Below, piece by piece: positions 1 through 7,931 of a stretch of 17,971 nucleotides of DNA (the stretch's first letter is position 1; each line of letters begins with the position of its first letter). This DNA comes from Pseudanabaena sp. UBA1465 (lineage in GTDB: Bacteria; Cyanobacteriota; Cyanobacteriia; Pseudanabaenales; Pseudanabaenaceae). The stretch is taken from the NCBI GenBank assembly GCA_002325645.1, contig DCSN01000090.1, forward strand, positions 41,454 to 59,424, written 5' to 3'. A model generated the notes under the pieces. That model was given only the letters and a program-made list of their open reading frames with translations. It was not told where the DNA came from and made no database searches. Made by a program: the position numbers and the translations under genes.

Positions 1-23
1 GCCGCTCACACTATTTGGGTTTT
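1..23 (+). repeat. Possible right end of a palindromic element cut by the window edge
   Basis: The window opens with GCCGC followed by an A/T-rich stretch and then TTTGGGTTTT. Elements at 3155-3241 and 3257-3339 show the same order: GC-rich core, A/T-rich right arm, GGGTTTT. The left arm would lie outside the window, so this cannot be confirmed. The tail mini-hairpin of the other composite copies is not present here. Confidence 0.3.
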
Positions 24-41
24 GATTTGTCCTGATACAAA

Positions 42-82
42 GTAACAAAGATAGCGCGGCAAAACCGCGCTATCTTTGTTAC
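42..82. repeat. 18-bp perfect palindrome, terminator-like, after mtfA
   Basis: Positions 42-59 are perfectly complementary to 65-82, with a 5-base loop. The stem tip is GCGCGG/CCGCGC, a variant of the GCGGCGC core seen elsewhere. It starts 5 bases beyond the stop codon of the minus-strand peptidase gene, so it could end or protect that transcript. There is no long T-run after it on the minus strand, so it is not a textbook intrinsic terminator. Confidence 0.75.
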
Positions 83-87
83 CTATT

Positions 88-939
88 CTAGATCGACCAT
101 TGCCGAGGATCGAGTCGATAATATCTTTGCAAGAGTTCATAGAGATCTGGATGCTTTTGATGCAGTTGTTGGGGCTTCTCAAAAAAAGTCTCCGTCGTAA
201 CCGCAAAAAACTCCGCAGGGTTAGTCGCTCCATAACTATCGATGATCGTCTTTTTGCCATGATCAATGCGATCGCATAGTTGCAAATATTCCGCCGTCAT
301 CACCTTGGCCCATGCTGCATAATCCAAAGTTCGCGGCAAAATTGGCACACCTTCCGCCTGTCCATCTTCTTGATCTAGTTGATGAGCGAACTCATGTAAC
401 ACCACATTATGTCCATCTTGCCAATGGGAAGCATCATGTTGCACCTGTTCCCAAGACAGAATTAGTTGATCCTTTGTCCATGATTCTCCTAATCTGGCGA
501 CAAGTCTTTCTTCGACAACATAGGATTCATTGATCACGACTTCGTTCACAACATAGGCGCTAGGATAAACCAAAATAGAACGTAAATTAGGGAAATAGGT
601 TTTGCGATCGCCAAATAATAATAAACAAGCGATCGCGGCGATCGTAACTCGCATCTCTTCTGTAATTTGTAATCCTAAACAACCAATAAATTGTTTCTCC
701 TTTAGAAACACTAGAATATAACCCTGAAGCTGCTTTTGCTGCTCCAAATCAAGATAATTATAAATAGCCAAATTAATTTCGACAATATTCAGCCAATGTT
801 TTGGAAATGGCTGAGCCATTAGCTGTTCTCGTTGCCATTGTACAAAAAATGGATAAATCAAAATTCCTATCGCGATCGCACTGACCACGATAGAAAAAAT
901 AATTGCCCAAACAGTTGCCCAAATACCTGGAGAAATCAT
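88..939 (-). CDS. mtfA: MtfA-type zinc-dependent peptidase, membrane-anchored
   Basis: 283 residues with an ATG start. Residues about 7-33 form a hydrophobic segment, so the protein is probably anchored in the membrane. The zinc-binding HEFAH motif is at 182-186 (H182, E183, H186), followed by LDQEDG. A second conserved block NPAEFFAV is at 240-247, where E243 is the likely third metal ligand. Both blocks match the M90 family typified by E. coli MtfA, which also shares the SWTKDQLILSW-like block near 153-163. E. coli MtfA is a peptidase that also sequesters the Mlc repressor of glucose transport; cyanobacteria generally lack that PTS circuit, so the target here is unknown. The gene is divergent from the SPFH gene and has a composite palindrome in its leader, ending 6 bases before the ATG. 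The family call is firm; the cellular role is not. Confidence 0.88.
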   Translation of the reverse strand: MISPGIWATVWAIIFSIVVSAIAIGILIYPFFVQWQREQLMAQPFPKHWLNIVEINLAIYNYLDLEQQKQLQGYILVFLKEKQFIGCLGLQITEEMRVTIAAIACLLLFGDRKTYFPNLRSILVYPSAYVVNEVVINESYVVEERLVARLGESWTKDQLILSWEQVQHDASHWQDGHNVVLHEFAHQLDQEDGQAEGVPILPRTLDYAAWAKVMTAEYLQLCDRIDHGKKTIIDSYGATNPAEFFAVTTETFFEKPQQLHQKHPDLYELLQRYYRLDPRQWSI

Positions 940-945
940 AGAGGT

Positions 946-1023
946 TACAGCGCTTTGCGCTGAATTATAACTCAGAGAAATTTTTGAAAGCGCGGCTCCG
1001 CCGTGCTTTCAAAAATTTCTCTG
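946..1023 (-). repeat. Composite palindrome with tail, in the mtfA leader
   Basis: Positions 973-996 pair with 1000-1023 in a 24-bp stem (one G-U, three-base loop). On the minus strand this is followed by a tail ending AGCGCAAAGCGCTGTA, itself a mini-hairpin (948-962). The same tail follows the stems at 3155-3205, 3257-3309 and 16882-16934, although here the segment joining stem to tail has diverged. On the minus strand the tail ends 6 bases before the mtfA start codon. Confidence 0.75.
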
Positions 1024-1032
1024 TACTACTTG

Positions 1033-1118
1033 AAGCCTCAACAATCAGCTTATTAATTTTCTTAGTAGATTTTGAGGCTTTCAGAACAACTGCGCTAGAT
1101 TAGCATTAGTTCTGAAAG
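1033..1118 (+). promoter_or_regulatory. Two overlapping inverted repeats in the SPFH gene leader
   Basis: AAGCCTCAA (1033-1041) is complementary to TTGAGGCTT (1072-1080), and CTTTCAGAAC (1078-1087) to GTTCTGAAAG (1109-1118). The two pairs share bases 1078-1080, so both hairpins cannot form fully at once. The centres of the second pair are 31 bp apart, about three helical turns, and flank a possible -10. Either a DNA operator or alternative RNA folds would fit. The pattern is visible; the function is inferred. Confidence 0.45.
1072..1101 (+). promoter_or_regulatory. Candidate sigma-70 promoter of the SPFH gene
   Basis: TTGAGG (1072-1077) and TAGATT (1096-1101) are separated by 18 bases and match the -35 and -10 consensus at four of six positions each. 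They lie about 30 bases upstream of the GTG start at 1132. This would place the start of transcription inside the 1078-1118 inverted repeat. The match is modest. Confidence 0.3.
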
Positions 1119-1131
1119 TGGGGTCTTACCC

Positions 1132-3126
1132 GTGAAAAAGTTAATCAATATTCAGGATACTTACCAAAGTTTTAATCAGAAATTTGCTAAGAAGGTGGCT
1201 ATTGCCATGCTTGGCTTAGTTGTCGCTTTGCCCATTGTAAGCCTTGTAAGCGCTAATGGCGTAGCCAACGCCCAGCAAATTTCTCAAAAAGATGCACCCT
1301 CAAAGTCAGCCTCACCTTTATCAGTGCAAGCCATGCAGGCAGGAGATTTTAACTTTCCCATCTGGGTATGGGTAATCGGCGGCGTGGTGCTTGTGTTTGT
1401 GTTTTTGCCGCAGGTTGGTTGGATCTTAGGGTTGATTGTAATCGGCGAACGCGAAGTTGGCATCGTCGTTAAAAAATTCTCCTTCCGTGGTGATTTACCC
1501 CCTGGACAATTAGTCGCTCTCAATGGCGAAGCGGGCTATCAGGCAGATACCCTTGCCCCTGGTTGGTACTTCGGCTATTACCCTTGGCAGTATGGAATTC
1601 GCAAAGAATCAGTAATCGTGATTCCCCAAGGCGAAATCGGCTTAATTATTGCTAATGATGGCAAATCGATTCCTCCCGATCGCATTCTTGGTAAAACTGT
1701 TTCCTGTGACAACTTCCAAAATGCGCGACAATTTCTTTTGGCTGATGGCGAAAAGGGTAGACAGATCGGCATTCTGACCGCAGGAACCTATCGAATTAAT
1801 ACGGCTCTCTTTACAATTGTCACTTCTGCAAATTCTGCTCAAAATGGAATGTCGCCTAGCGAATTAAAGCTCTATTCGGTGGAAACAGAAAAGGTCGGCA
1901 TTGTCACCACCTTAGATGGTATTCCCATTGAGGCAGGGGCGATCGCGGGAGCCGTAATTCCTGAGCATGATAACTTCCAAAATGCTCAATTGTTCATTGA
2001 TGGCGGCGGTCGGCGTGGTCTACAGGAACAGGTGATTTTATCGGGTTCATGGAACCTCAATCCTTGGTTTGCCAAGGTCGAACAGGTGAAAATGACTGAG
2101 ATTCCCATCGGTTATGTGGGCGTGGTGATTTCCTTTGTGGGTGGAACTCAGGATGATGTCAGTGGCGCTCTATTTACTCATGGACATTTAGTCAATGTTG
2201 GAGACAAAGGCGTATGGATTGAGCCGCTTTACCCAGGTAAACATCCCTTAAATACCCACATTATGAAAGTGGAACTGGTTCCCACCACTAATATTGTGCT
2301 GAACTTTAGCGATCGCACTGAAGAGCATGGTTATGATTCTAAACTCAGAGCTTTGAATGTGCGATCAATTGATGGATTTGCCTTTAATTTAGAAGTCGCT
2401 CAAATTATCCATGTTGGTTCGCTGGATGCCCCAAGGGTAATTTCACGGGTTGGCTCGATGCAAAATCTGGTCGATCATGTCCTGCGTCCCACCGTCGGCA
2501 ATTACTTCCGTAATTCGGCACAGGCTTACACGGTGTTAGATTTCTTGATTGCCCGTAGCGATCGCCAAGCCGAAGCCGCCAATTTTATCCATTCAGCAAT
2601 GCAAGCCTATGATGTCCAAGCCGTTGATACTTTATTAGGTCAAATTGAGCCACCCGAAACCCTGATGCAAACCCTCACCGATCGCAAAATTGCAGAGGAA
2701 CAGCGCAAAACCTACGAAGTCCAACGTATTTCCCAAACTCAGCGTCAGGAACTAGTCAGAGAAACTTCCCTCGCTGACATCCAAAGAGAAATCGTCACGG
2801 CGGAACAGGGTGTGCGGATTGCGGAACTGCAAGCCAGCGCCAAGGTTAAAGAGGCAAGTGGTGAGGCGGAAGCGATCCGCGTTACGGGTGAGGCGAAAGC
2901 TGATGCCTATCGTGCGGGTGTCGATGCTCTCGGTGGTAACTCCTATGTAGCACTGCAACTCATGCAGGCGATCGGGGATGGTAATGTGCGCGTTGTGCCA
3001 GATGTGGCTGTCAATGGCGGTGATCGCGGTAGCGGCTTGCTAGATGGTGTTTTAGGAATGCTGCTCTGGAATCAAAATAAAGAAGCCCAAGAGAAAAAAT
3101 CTGACAGTCTGCACAGATTGCCATAA
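1132..3126 (+). CDS. SPFH/Band 7 (flotillin-like) membrane protein
   Basis: 664 residues from a GTG start; no strong ribosome binding site is visible. Residues about 21-46 are hydrophobic and end in ANA, so they may be a signal peptide or first membrane segment. A second membrane segment is at about 76-104. The SPFH/Band 7 domain occupies about 320-510 (IPIGYVGVVISFVG at 325-338). A helical region rich in Ala, Glu, Gln and Arg follows at about 515-595, including EASGEAEAIRVTGEAKADAYRAG, as in flotillins. A Gly-rich tail and a short hydrophobic stretch (about 635-646) end the protein. Flotillin-like proteins oligomerise at membranes and organise microdomains; the partner here is unknown. Residues about 160-230 and 250-320 look like two copies of one unit, each containing DNFQNA. 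It is much longer than stomatins. Two palindromic elements follow the gene. Confidence 0.85.
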   Translation: MKKLINIQDTYQSFNQKFAKKVAIAMLGLVVALPIVSLVSANGVANAQQISQKDAPSKSASPLSVQAMQAGDFNFPIWVWVIGGVVLVFVFLPQVGWILGLIVIGEREVGIVVKKFSFRGDLPPGQLVALNGEAGYQADTLAPGWYFGYYPWQYGIRKESVIVIPQGEIGLIIANDGKSIPPDRILGKTVSCDNFQNARQFLLADGEKGRQIGILTAGTYRINTALFTIVTSANSAQNGMSPSELKLYSVETEKVGIVTTLDGIPIEAGAIAGAVIPEHDNFQNAQLFIDGGGRRGLQEQVILSGSWNLNPWFAKVEQVKMTEIPIGYVGVVISFVGGTQDDVSGALFTHGHLVNVGDKGVWIEPLYPGKHPLNTHIMKVELVPTTNIVLNFSDRTEEHGYDSKLRALNVRSIDGFAFNLEVAQIIHVGSLDAPRVISRVGSMQNLVDHVLRPTVGNYFRNSAQAYTVLDFLIARSDRQAEAANFIHSAMQAYDVQAVDTLLGQIEPPETLMQTLTDRKIAEEQRKTYEVQRISQTQRQELVRETSLADIQREIVTAEQGVRIAELQASAKVKEASGEAEAIRVTGEAKADAYRAGVDALGGNSYVALQLMQAIGDGNVRVVPDVAVNGGDRGSGLLDGVLGMLLWNQNKEAQEKKSDSLHRLP

Positions 3127-3154
3127 TTACAACCTGTTGAGGCTTTAGATAGTA

Positions 3155-3241
3155 CAAAAATATTTTTAAAAGCGGCGCGAAGCAGCGCTTTTAAAAATAT
3201 TTTTGGGTTTTAAGTCAGCACAAAGCGCTGTAAGCTGACTT
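3155..3241 (+). repeat. Composite palindrome with tail, first of a tandem pair
   Basis: Positions 3155-3173 pair perfectly with 3187-3205. The core between them reads GCGGCGC-GAA-GCAGCGC and has two mismatches against the usual GCGCCGC. GGGTTTTAAG follows, then a tail with CAAAGCGCTGTA. Here the tail is enclosed in an extra 8-bp stem, AAGTCAGC (3212-3219) with GCTGACTT (3234-3241). It starts 28 bases after the SPFH stop codon and may serve as its 3' end. Confidence 0.75.
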
Positions 3242-3256
3242 TAGGTTGTGGACATT

Positions 3257-3339
3257 CCAAATAAATTTCTAAAAAGCTTGCAAAGCAAGCTTTTTAGAAA
3301 TTTATTTGGGTTTTAAGAAAGCGCAAAGCGCTGTATGAT
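3257..3339 (+). repeat. Composite palindrome with tail, in the aspS leader
   Basis: Positions 3257-3281 and 3285-3309 form a perfect 25-bp stem with an AAA loop. The core is AAGCTTGC/GCAAGCTT rather than the usual GC-only sequence. The 32-base tail at 3308-3339 is identical to the reverse complement of 16852-16883 upstream of serS. The tail points toward aspS and ends 67 bases before its start. Confidence 0.8.
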
Positions 3340-3406
3340 AGTAAATGGTCAAAATTCCAGTTTTTACTTTTCTCTCTAATTTCTCTAAAGTTTCGCCAAT
3401 AACATC

Positions 3407-5203
3407 ATGATGCGTAGCAACTATTGCGGTCACCTCAACGCCGAACATATCGGACAAACAGTTAGCTTGTGCGGTTGGATTGATCGCAGACGGGATCATG
3501 GTGGCGTGATCTTTTTAGATTTGCGCGATCGCACAGGAATCTTGCAAATCGTCAGCGATCCCCAGCGTACTCCCACCTCCTACGAACTCGCAGGGGATCT
3601 ACGCAATGAATATGTAGTTAAAATTATTGGTAAAGTTTCTAAGCGCCCAGACGAGTCGCTTAACCCCAAGCTTGCCACAGGTGAAGTGGAGATCTATGCA
3701 GAATCCATTGAGCTATTAAATGCCGTCAGCAAACCGTTACCCTTCTTAATTTCGGAAGCCGACACGATTAAAGAAGAATTGCGCCTGAAATATCGTTATC
3801 TCGATATGCGTGGCGATCGCCTAGCCAGTAATCTCAAACTCAGATTTGAGGTGGTCAAATCGATTCGCCGCTTCCTTGAAGATGAATATGGCTTTATGGA
3901 AGTGGAAACCCCGATTCTTTGCCGTTCCACTCCAGAAGGGGCGCGGGATTACCTCGTACCTAGCCGTGTTAATGCTGGGCAATGGTACGCTTTGCCGCAG
4001 TCACCACAGCTATTTAAGCAATTGCTGATGGTGGGTGGATGCGATCGCTATTATCAAATTGCCCGATGTTTCCGTGATGAAGACCTTCGCGCCGATCGCC
4101 AGCCTGAATTCACTCAGCTTGACATGGAAATGAGTTTCATGTCCCAAGAAGAAATCATCGAGTTAAATGAGAATTTGATTCGCTACATTTTCAAAACCGT
4201 TAAAGCTGTAGAACTTGGCGACTTCCCCCGTCTCACCTATGCTGAATCAATGGATCGCTATGGATGCGATCGCCCTGATACGCGCTTCGGAATGGAACTG
4301 GTAAATGTTACCGATTTGTTTGCCAATTCTGGATTTAAGGTTTTTGCCAATACCGTAGCCAATGGCGGCATCATCAAGGTTTTACCTGTAATCGGTGGTG
4401 ATGAAGCCATTTCCAATACCCGTATTAAACCAGGTGGCGATTTATCTAATCTGGTTGCCCAGTATGGAGCAAAGGGCTTAGCCTTTATCCGTGTGCGTGA
4501 AGGTGGTGTAATTGATACCATCGGCGCTCTCAAGGATAGTATCACTGAAGAAGTTAAGAAGGAACTTCTAGAACGCACGGGTGCAACCGCAGGCACAATC
4601 CTATTATTTGGGGCTGGTGAAAAGGCGATCGTCAATGAATCACTCTATCGTTTACGTCTAGCCCTTGGTCATGAGTTGGGACTAATCGATCGCGACAAGT
4701 TAAACTTTGTTTGGATCACGGATTTCCCCATGTTTGAGTGGAATGCCGATGAGAAAAGATTAGAAGCGTTACACCATCCCTTCACCTCGCCCCGTGCGGA
4801 AGATATCGCCGATGGTCAACCCATTGATGTGAATACGATCGCCCAAGCCTATGACCTCGTACTTAACGGTACAGAAATTGGCGGCGGTAGTATCCGTATC
4901 CATAAACGTGAAGTCCAAGAAAAGGTATTTGCAGCGATCGGACTCACCGATGAACAGGCAAAAGAGAAGTTTGGATTCCTATTGGAAGCCTTTGAATATG
5001 GTACGCCGCCTCATGGTGGTTTAGCATTCGGACTCGATCGCCTAGTGATGTTAATTTCTGGAGCCGACTCAATCCGTGATGTGATTGCCTTCCCGAAAAC
5101 CCAACAAGCCCGTGACTTATTGACCGATGCACCATCATCTGTCGATGATTCGCAACTGAAGGAACTACACGTTAAGCTGTCCTTACCTCCTGCTAAAACA
5201 TAA
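3407..5203 (+). CDS. aspS: Aspartate--tRNA ligase (bacterial type)
   Basis: 598 residues, the usual length for a bacterial AspRS. It charges tRNA with aspartate in the cytoplasm. An N-terminal OB-fold anticodon-binding domain (about 15-105, with GWIDRRRDHGGVIFLDLRD) is followed by the class II catalytic core. Motif 1 region is about 165-187, motif 2 (FRDEDLRADRQPEFTQLD) 222-239 and motif 3 (GLAFGLDRLVML) 538-549. The bacterial GAD insertion domain lies at about 300-430. His31 is the residue found in non-discriminating AspRS enzymes, where discriminating ones have Leu; position 83, usually Gly in that class, is Glu here. The enzyme may therefore also form Asp-tRNA(Asn) for GatCAB, but this is inferred. 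Two ATG codons are in tandem (3407 and 3410), so the true start could be one residue later. The leader is pyrimidine-rich without a clear ribosome binding site. Confidence 0.97.
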   Translation: MMRSNYCGHLNAEHIGQTVSLCGWIDRRRDHGGVIFLDLRDRTGILQIVSDPQRTPTSYELAGDLRNEYVVKIIGKVSKRPDESLNPKLATGEVEIYAESIELLNAVSKPLPFLISEADTIKEELRLKYRYLDMRGDRLASNLKLRFEVVKSIRRFLEDEYGFMEVETPILCRSTPEGARDYLVPSRVNAGQWYALPQSPQLFKQLLMVGGCDRYYQIARCFRDEDLRADRQPEFTQLDMEMSFMSQEEIIELNENLIRYIFKTVKAVELGDFPRLTYAESMDRYGCDRPDTRFGMELVNVTDLFANSGFKVFANTVANGGIIKVLPVIGGDEAISNTRIKPGGDLSNLVAQYGAKGLAFIRVREGGVIDTIGALKDSITEEVKKELLERTGATAGTILLFGAGEKAIVNESLYRLRLALGHELGLIDRDKLNFVWITDFPMFEWNADEKRLEALHHPFTSPRAEDIADGQPIDVNTIAQAYDLVLNGTEIGGGSIRIHKREVQEKVFAAIGLTDEQAKEKFGFLLEAFEYGTPPHGGLAFGLDRLVMLISGADSIRDVIAFPKTQQARDLLTDAPSSVDDSQLKELHVKLSLPPAKT

Positions 5204-5204
5204 G

Positions 5205-5233
5205 AAAAAAGCGGCGCGATGCGCCGCTTTTTT
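5205..5233. terminator. Bidirectional intrinsic terminator between aspS and the radical SAM gene
   Basis: AAAAAAGCGGCGC (5205-5217), loop GAT, GCGCCGCTTTTTT (5221-5233): a perfect 13-bp stem with an A-run on one side and a T-run on the other, so it can act in both directions. It starts one base after the aspS stop and lies 14 bases beyond the stop of the convergent gene. The same stem with the loop in the opposite sense is at 10523-10551. Confidence 0.88.
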
Positions 5234-5247
5234 ATGCCTTGGGTAAA

Positions 5248-7818
5248 TTAACGCATCGACTCGCGATGGACTTTGACTAATTTGATCTCATCATCTTCTT
5301 CCAAATACTTATTCATCATATAAATCACATACTCAGGCTTGAGATTGCTGTCGGGCTTGCAACTACCCATAAAGTGAATCGTGGGCAGTTCAGGATCAGG
5401 ATTAATTACGTTAATCGTGAAAATGCGATCGCGTAATTCAATCATTTGATTGCGACCAGATTTTGAGACTTTCGGCATTTGAATCGAAGTTGTCGCCAGC
5501 ACACAATAACCCGCGCCTTCGAGCATATCCATAATATCCGCCGCATGGCGCTCTTTAGGCGTGATGAAAGCACAGGTAAGCGTATATTCGGCAACCTCTA
5601 GCATCGCATCTAAAGAAGGCGCATTCACAGGCACTTCCTCGATCGCATAAATCGGCAAATCTGCATCTAGTTCTTTTTTGAACCGTTCTTGAAACTCCTC
5701 AACAGGAATCACCTTAGTTAATTCAAAATCCACAAATTCCGCACTGCTAGTTTGACCGAGCGGCAGAGCCTTGGCAATGGAAATGCGGGGCAATGGATTA
5801 AAGCCTTCCGTATGGGCAACGGGTAACGCCGCCCGTCGCGCCGCTCTTTGAAAAAAGCGATAGAGATCCAAATGGGAAATTAAACTCATATCGCCGAGCT
5901 TGCCAAACTTGAGGCGAATACGCTGTACTCTAGGCGGAACGATTGGCTTCTCTAGGGAAATGGCAGGAATTTCAGGTGGGGGAATGACTTCGTTATGACC
6001 AAATTCAGGACCACATACACCACAATGGGAACAGCCACCAAAGGAACAATCAGGAACAACTTGCGCCGCGATCGCCCTTTCCCAATCTTCAATCAGCCAT
6101 TGTTTATCAATTCCTGTATCAATATGATCCCAAGGTAAAGGATCGGGGATTTTTAGCGATGGCGCATCCCAGACCAAACCTGCTTCGGCGATCGCCTGTG
6201 TCCATGCCCCAAAGGCTTTCTCCGTATTCTCAAACCATGAGTCCATACCCGCGCCTAATTGCCATGCGCGATATAGAACTTTACCCAAACGGCGATCGCC
6301 CCGTCCGACAAAATCCTCCATCGCACTAATGCGAACTTCCGTATAGTTGACCTTCACTCCACTCAGGCGGCGAAATTCTTGGCGTAATAATCTCTGCTTC
6401 CGCACAAATTCGCCACTGGAGACAGTGAACCATTGGAAAGGAGTATGGGGCTTGGGTGTGAAGTTAGAAATGGTGATATTAACTGATAATTTCTTGCGCC
6501 CTTTTTCCGAACATTCGTTCTGCAACCAAGCCACCGTATCGACAATTCCAATTACATCTTCATCGGTTTCTGTTGGCAAGCCAATCATGAAGTAGAGCTT
6601 CACCTTATCCCAACCTTGGGTATAGGCAGTTTTAATCCCCTGCAACAGTTCTTCATCGGTCAAGCCTTTATTAATCACATCGCGTAAACGCTGTGTCCCT
6701 GCTTCAGGCGCAAAGGTTAGCCCCTGCTGTTGGCGACCATCGCCACTGCGAAGCATATGGGCGATATTATCATCAAAGCGATCGACTCTCTGGCTAGGCA
6801 ATGAGAGAGTTATATGTTCATCTTTGAAGCGATTTTTAATCTGTACGCCCACCGATGGCAGGGCAAGATAATCGGAACAAGAGAGAGATAATAAAGAGAA
6901 CTCGTTATAGCCTGTTTCCCGCAGCGCTTTCTCGATCGTATCCACAACCTTCTCAGGATCGACATCACGGGCGGGACGAGTCAGCATCCCTGGTTGGCAA
7001 AAACGACAGCCGCGTGTACATCCGCGCCGAATTTCGATAGTCAAGCGATCGTGTACAGTTTCCACTAAAGGAACTAAACCAATGCTATGTTCTGGCATCG
7101 GAGTGGCAACACGGCGCAGGGCGCGAGGAGAAACATCGCTACGATTGGGAGCGATCGCGCCTGTGCGTTCATCCATATCATAAAATTCAGGGACGTAAAC
7201 TCCATTTACCTCATTGGCGAGGGCTAACAGAGTTTCACGGCGAGTTTTACCTGCTAATTTGCAAGCTTTGAGAACTTCACCAATTTCAGGTAATAATTCT
7301 TCGCCATCACCGAGGGCGAAGAAATCAAAAAAGTCCGCATAGGGTTCGGGATTAGAAGTCGCCGTTTGTCCCCCTGCAAAAATTAATGGACATTCCTCAA
7401 TACTCAATTCACTACGTTCACGCCATGTCATCGGAATATTGGCGAGGTCAAACATCTCTAAAACATTAGTTGCACCTAGCTCATAGCTGAGACTAAAGCC
7501 TAAAATGTCAAATTCCCGCAGCGATCGCTTTGATTCCACCGCAAATAATTCTGTATTAGTTTCGCGTAATTTTGCCGATAGGTCGGGTGCAGGGAGATAG
7601 GCGCGATCGCATAGCTGACCATCTTTAGAGTTAATAATGCTGTACAGGATGATATGTCCCAAGTTGGACGCACCCACTTCATAAATTTCAGGATAAGTGA
7701 GCGACCAGCGCACGATCGCCTGATCCCAAGGCTTATGCACTGCGCCAAACTCGTTGCCCAAATAACGGGCTGGTTTAAGTATTTCGGAATTTAGTAACTG
7801 TTCTACGGGTACGGGCAT
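5248..7818 (-). CDS. Radical SAM protein fused to DUF2344 (TIGR03960-like)
   Basis: 856 residues from an ATG start. An N-terminal B12-binding-like fold occupies about 30-200 (GGQTATSNPEPYADFFDFFALGDGE region). The radical SAM core (about 255-480) has the cluster motif C267-x3-C271-x2-C274 in RRGCTRGCRFCQPG. A second cysteine group, C591-x4-C596-x2-C599-x2-C602, could hold another iron-sulfur cluster or a zinc. The last part, from about residue 640 (RIRLKFGKLGDMSLISHLDL), is a DUF2344 domain, which some bacteria encode as a separate gene beside this radical SAM gene. The reaction and substrate are unknown; in other bacteria these genes often neighbour RNase E/G, which hints at RNA or ribosome modification, but nothing here proves it. 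It stands alone, 113 bases from the xisI stop. Confidence 0.85.
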   Translation of the reverse strand: MPVPVEQLLNSEILKPARYLGNEFGAVHKPWDQAIVRWSLTYPEIYEVGASNLGHIILYSIINSKDGQLCDRAYLPAPDLSAKLRETNTELFAVESKRSLREFDILGFSLSYELGATNVLEMFDLANIPMTWRERSELSIEECPLIFAGGQTATSNPEPYADFFDFFALGDGEELLPEIGEVLKACKLAGKTRRETLLALANEVNGVYVPEFYDMDERTGAIAPNRSDVSPRALRRVATPMPEHSIGLVPLVETVHDRLTIEIRRGCTRGCRFCQPGMLTRPARDVDPEKVVDTIEKALRETGYNEFSLLSLSCSDYLALPSVGVQIKNRFKDEHITLSLPSQRVDRFDDNIAHMLRSGDGRQQQGLTFAPEAGTQRLRDVINKGLTDEELLQGIKTAYTQGWDKVKLYFMIGLPTETDEDVIGIVDTVAWLQNECSEKGRKKLSVNITISNFTPKPHTPFQWFTVSSGEFVRKQRLLRQEFRRLSGVKVNYTEVRISAMEDFVGRGDRRLGKVLYRAWQLGAGMDSWFENTEKAFGAWTQAIAEAGLVWDAPSLKIPDPLPWDHIDTGIDKQWLIEDWERAIAAQVVPDCSFGGCSHCGVCGPEFGHNEVIPPPEIPAISLEKPIVPPRVQRIRLKFGKLGDMSLISHLDLYRFFQRAARRAALPVAHTEGFNPLPRISIAKALPLGQTSSAEFVDFELTKVIPVEEFQERFKKELDADLPIYAIEEVPVNAPSLDAMLEVAEYTLTCAFITPKERHAADIMDMLEGAGYCVLATTSIQMPKVSKSGRNQMIELRDRIFTINVINPDPELPTIHFMGSCKPDSNLKPEYVIYMMNKYLEEDDEIKLVKVHRESMR

Positions 7819-7931
7819 GGTTTCACAAATATATGAGCTAGACCTATTTTACCTAAACCTGTTTTACATTTGCGCGATCGCGATTTCATGATGATATTGT
7901 CCCAAATCCACAGCCACATCTTTAGAATCGC
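7819..7931. other. Short gap between xisI and the radical SAM gene
   Basis: No clear promoter or terminator is visible. On the minus strand, 7864-7944 is open for 26 codons in a frame other than that of xisI, ending DLGQYHHEIAIAQM and a stop. It contains a HIP1 site. It reads like the C-terminus of a lost protein but has no usable start and I cannot assign it. Confidence 0.3.

Noticed and set aside
946..1023. REP element with a RAYT transposase partner
   Set aside because: The expected GTAG-type foot beside the hairpin is absent and there is no RAYT gene in the window.
3127..3406. T-box riboswitch ahead of aspS
   Set aside because: The leader has hairpins but no T-box consensus or specifier-loop layout that I can see, and T-boxes are not expected in cyanobacteria.
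4258..4635. 125-codon open frame on the minus strand inside aspS
   Set aside because: It lies wholly within a well-supported gene on the other strand and has no recognisable domain; its composition mirrors aspS codons.
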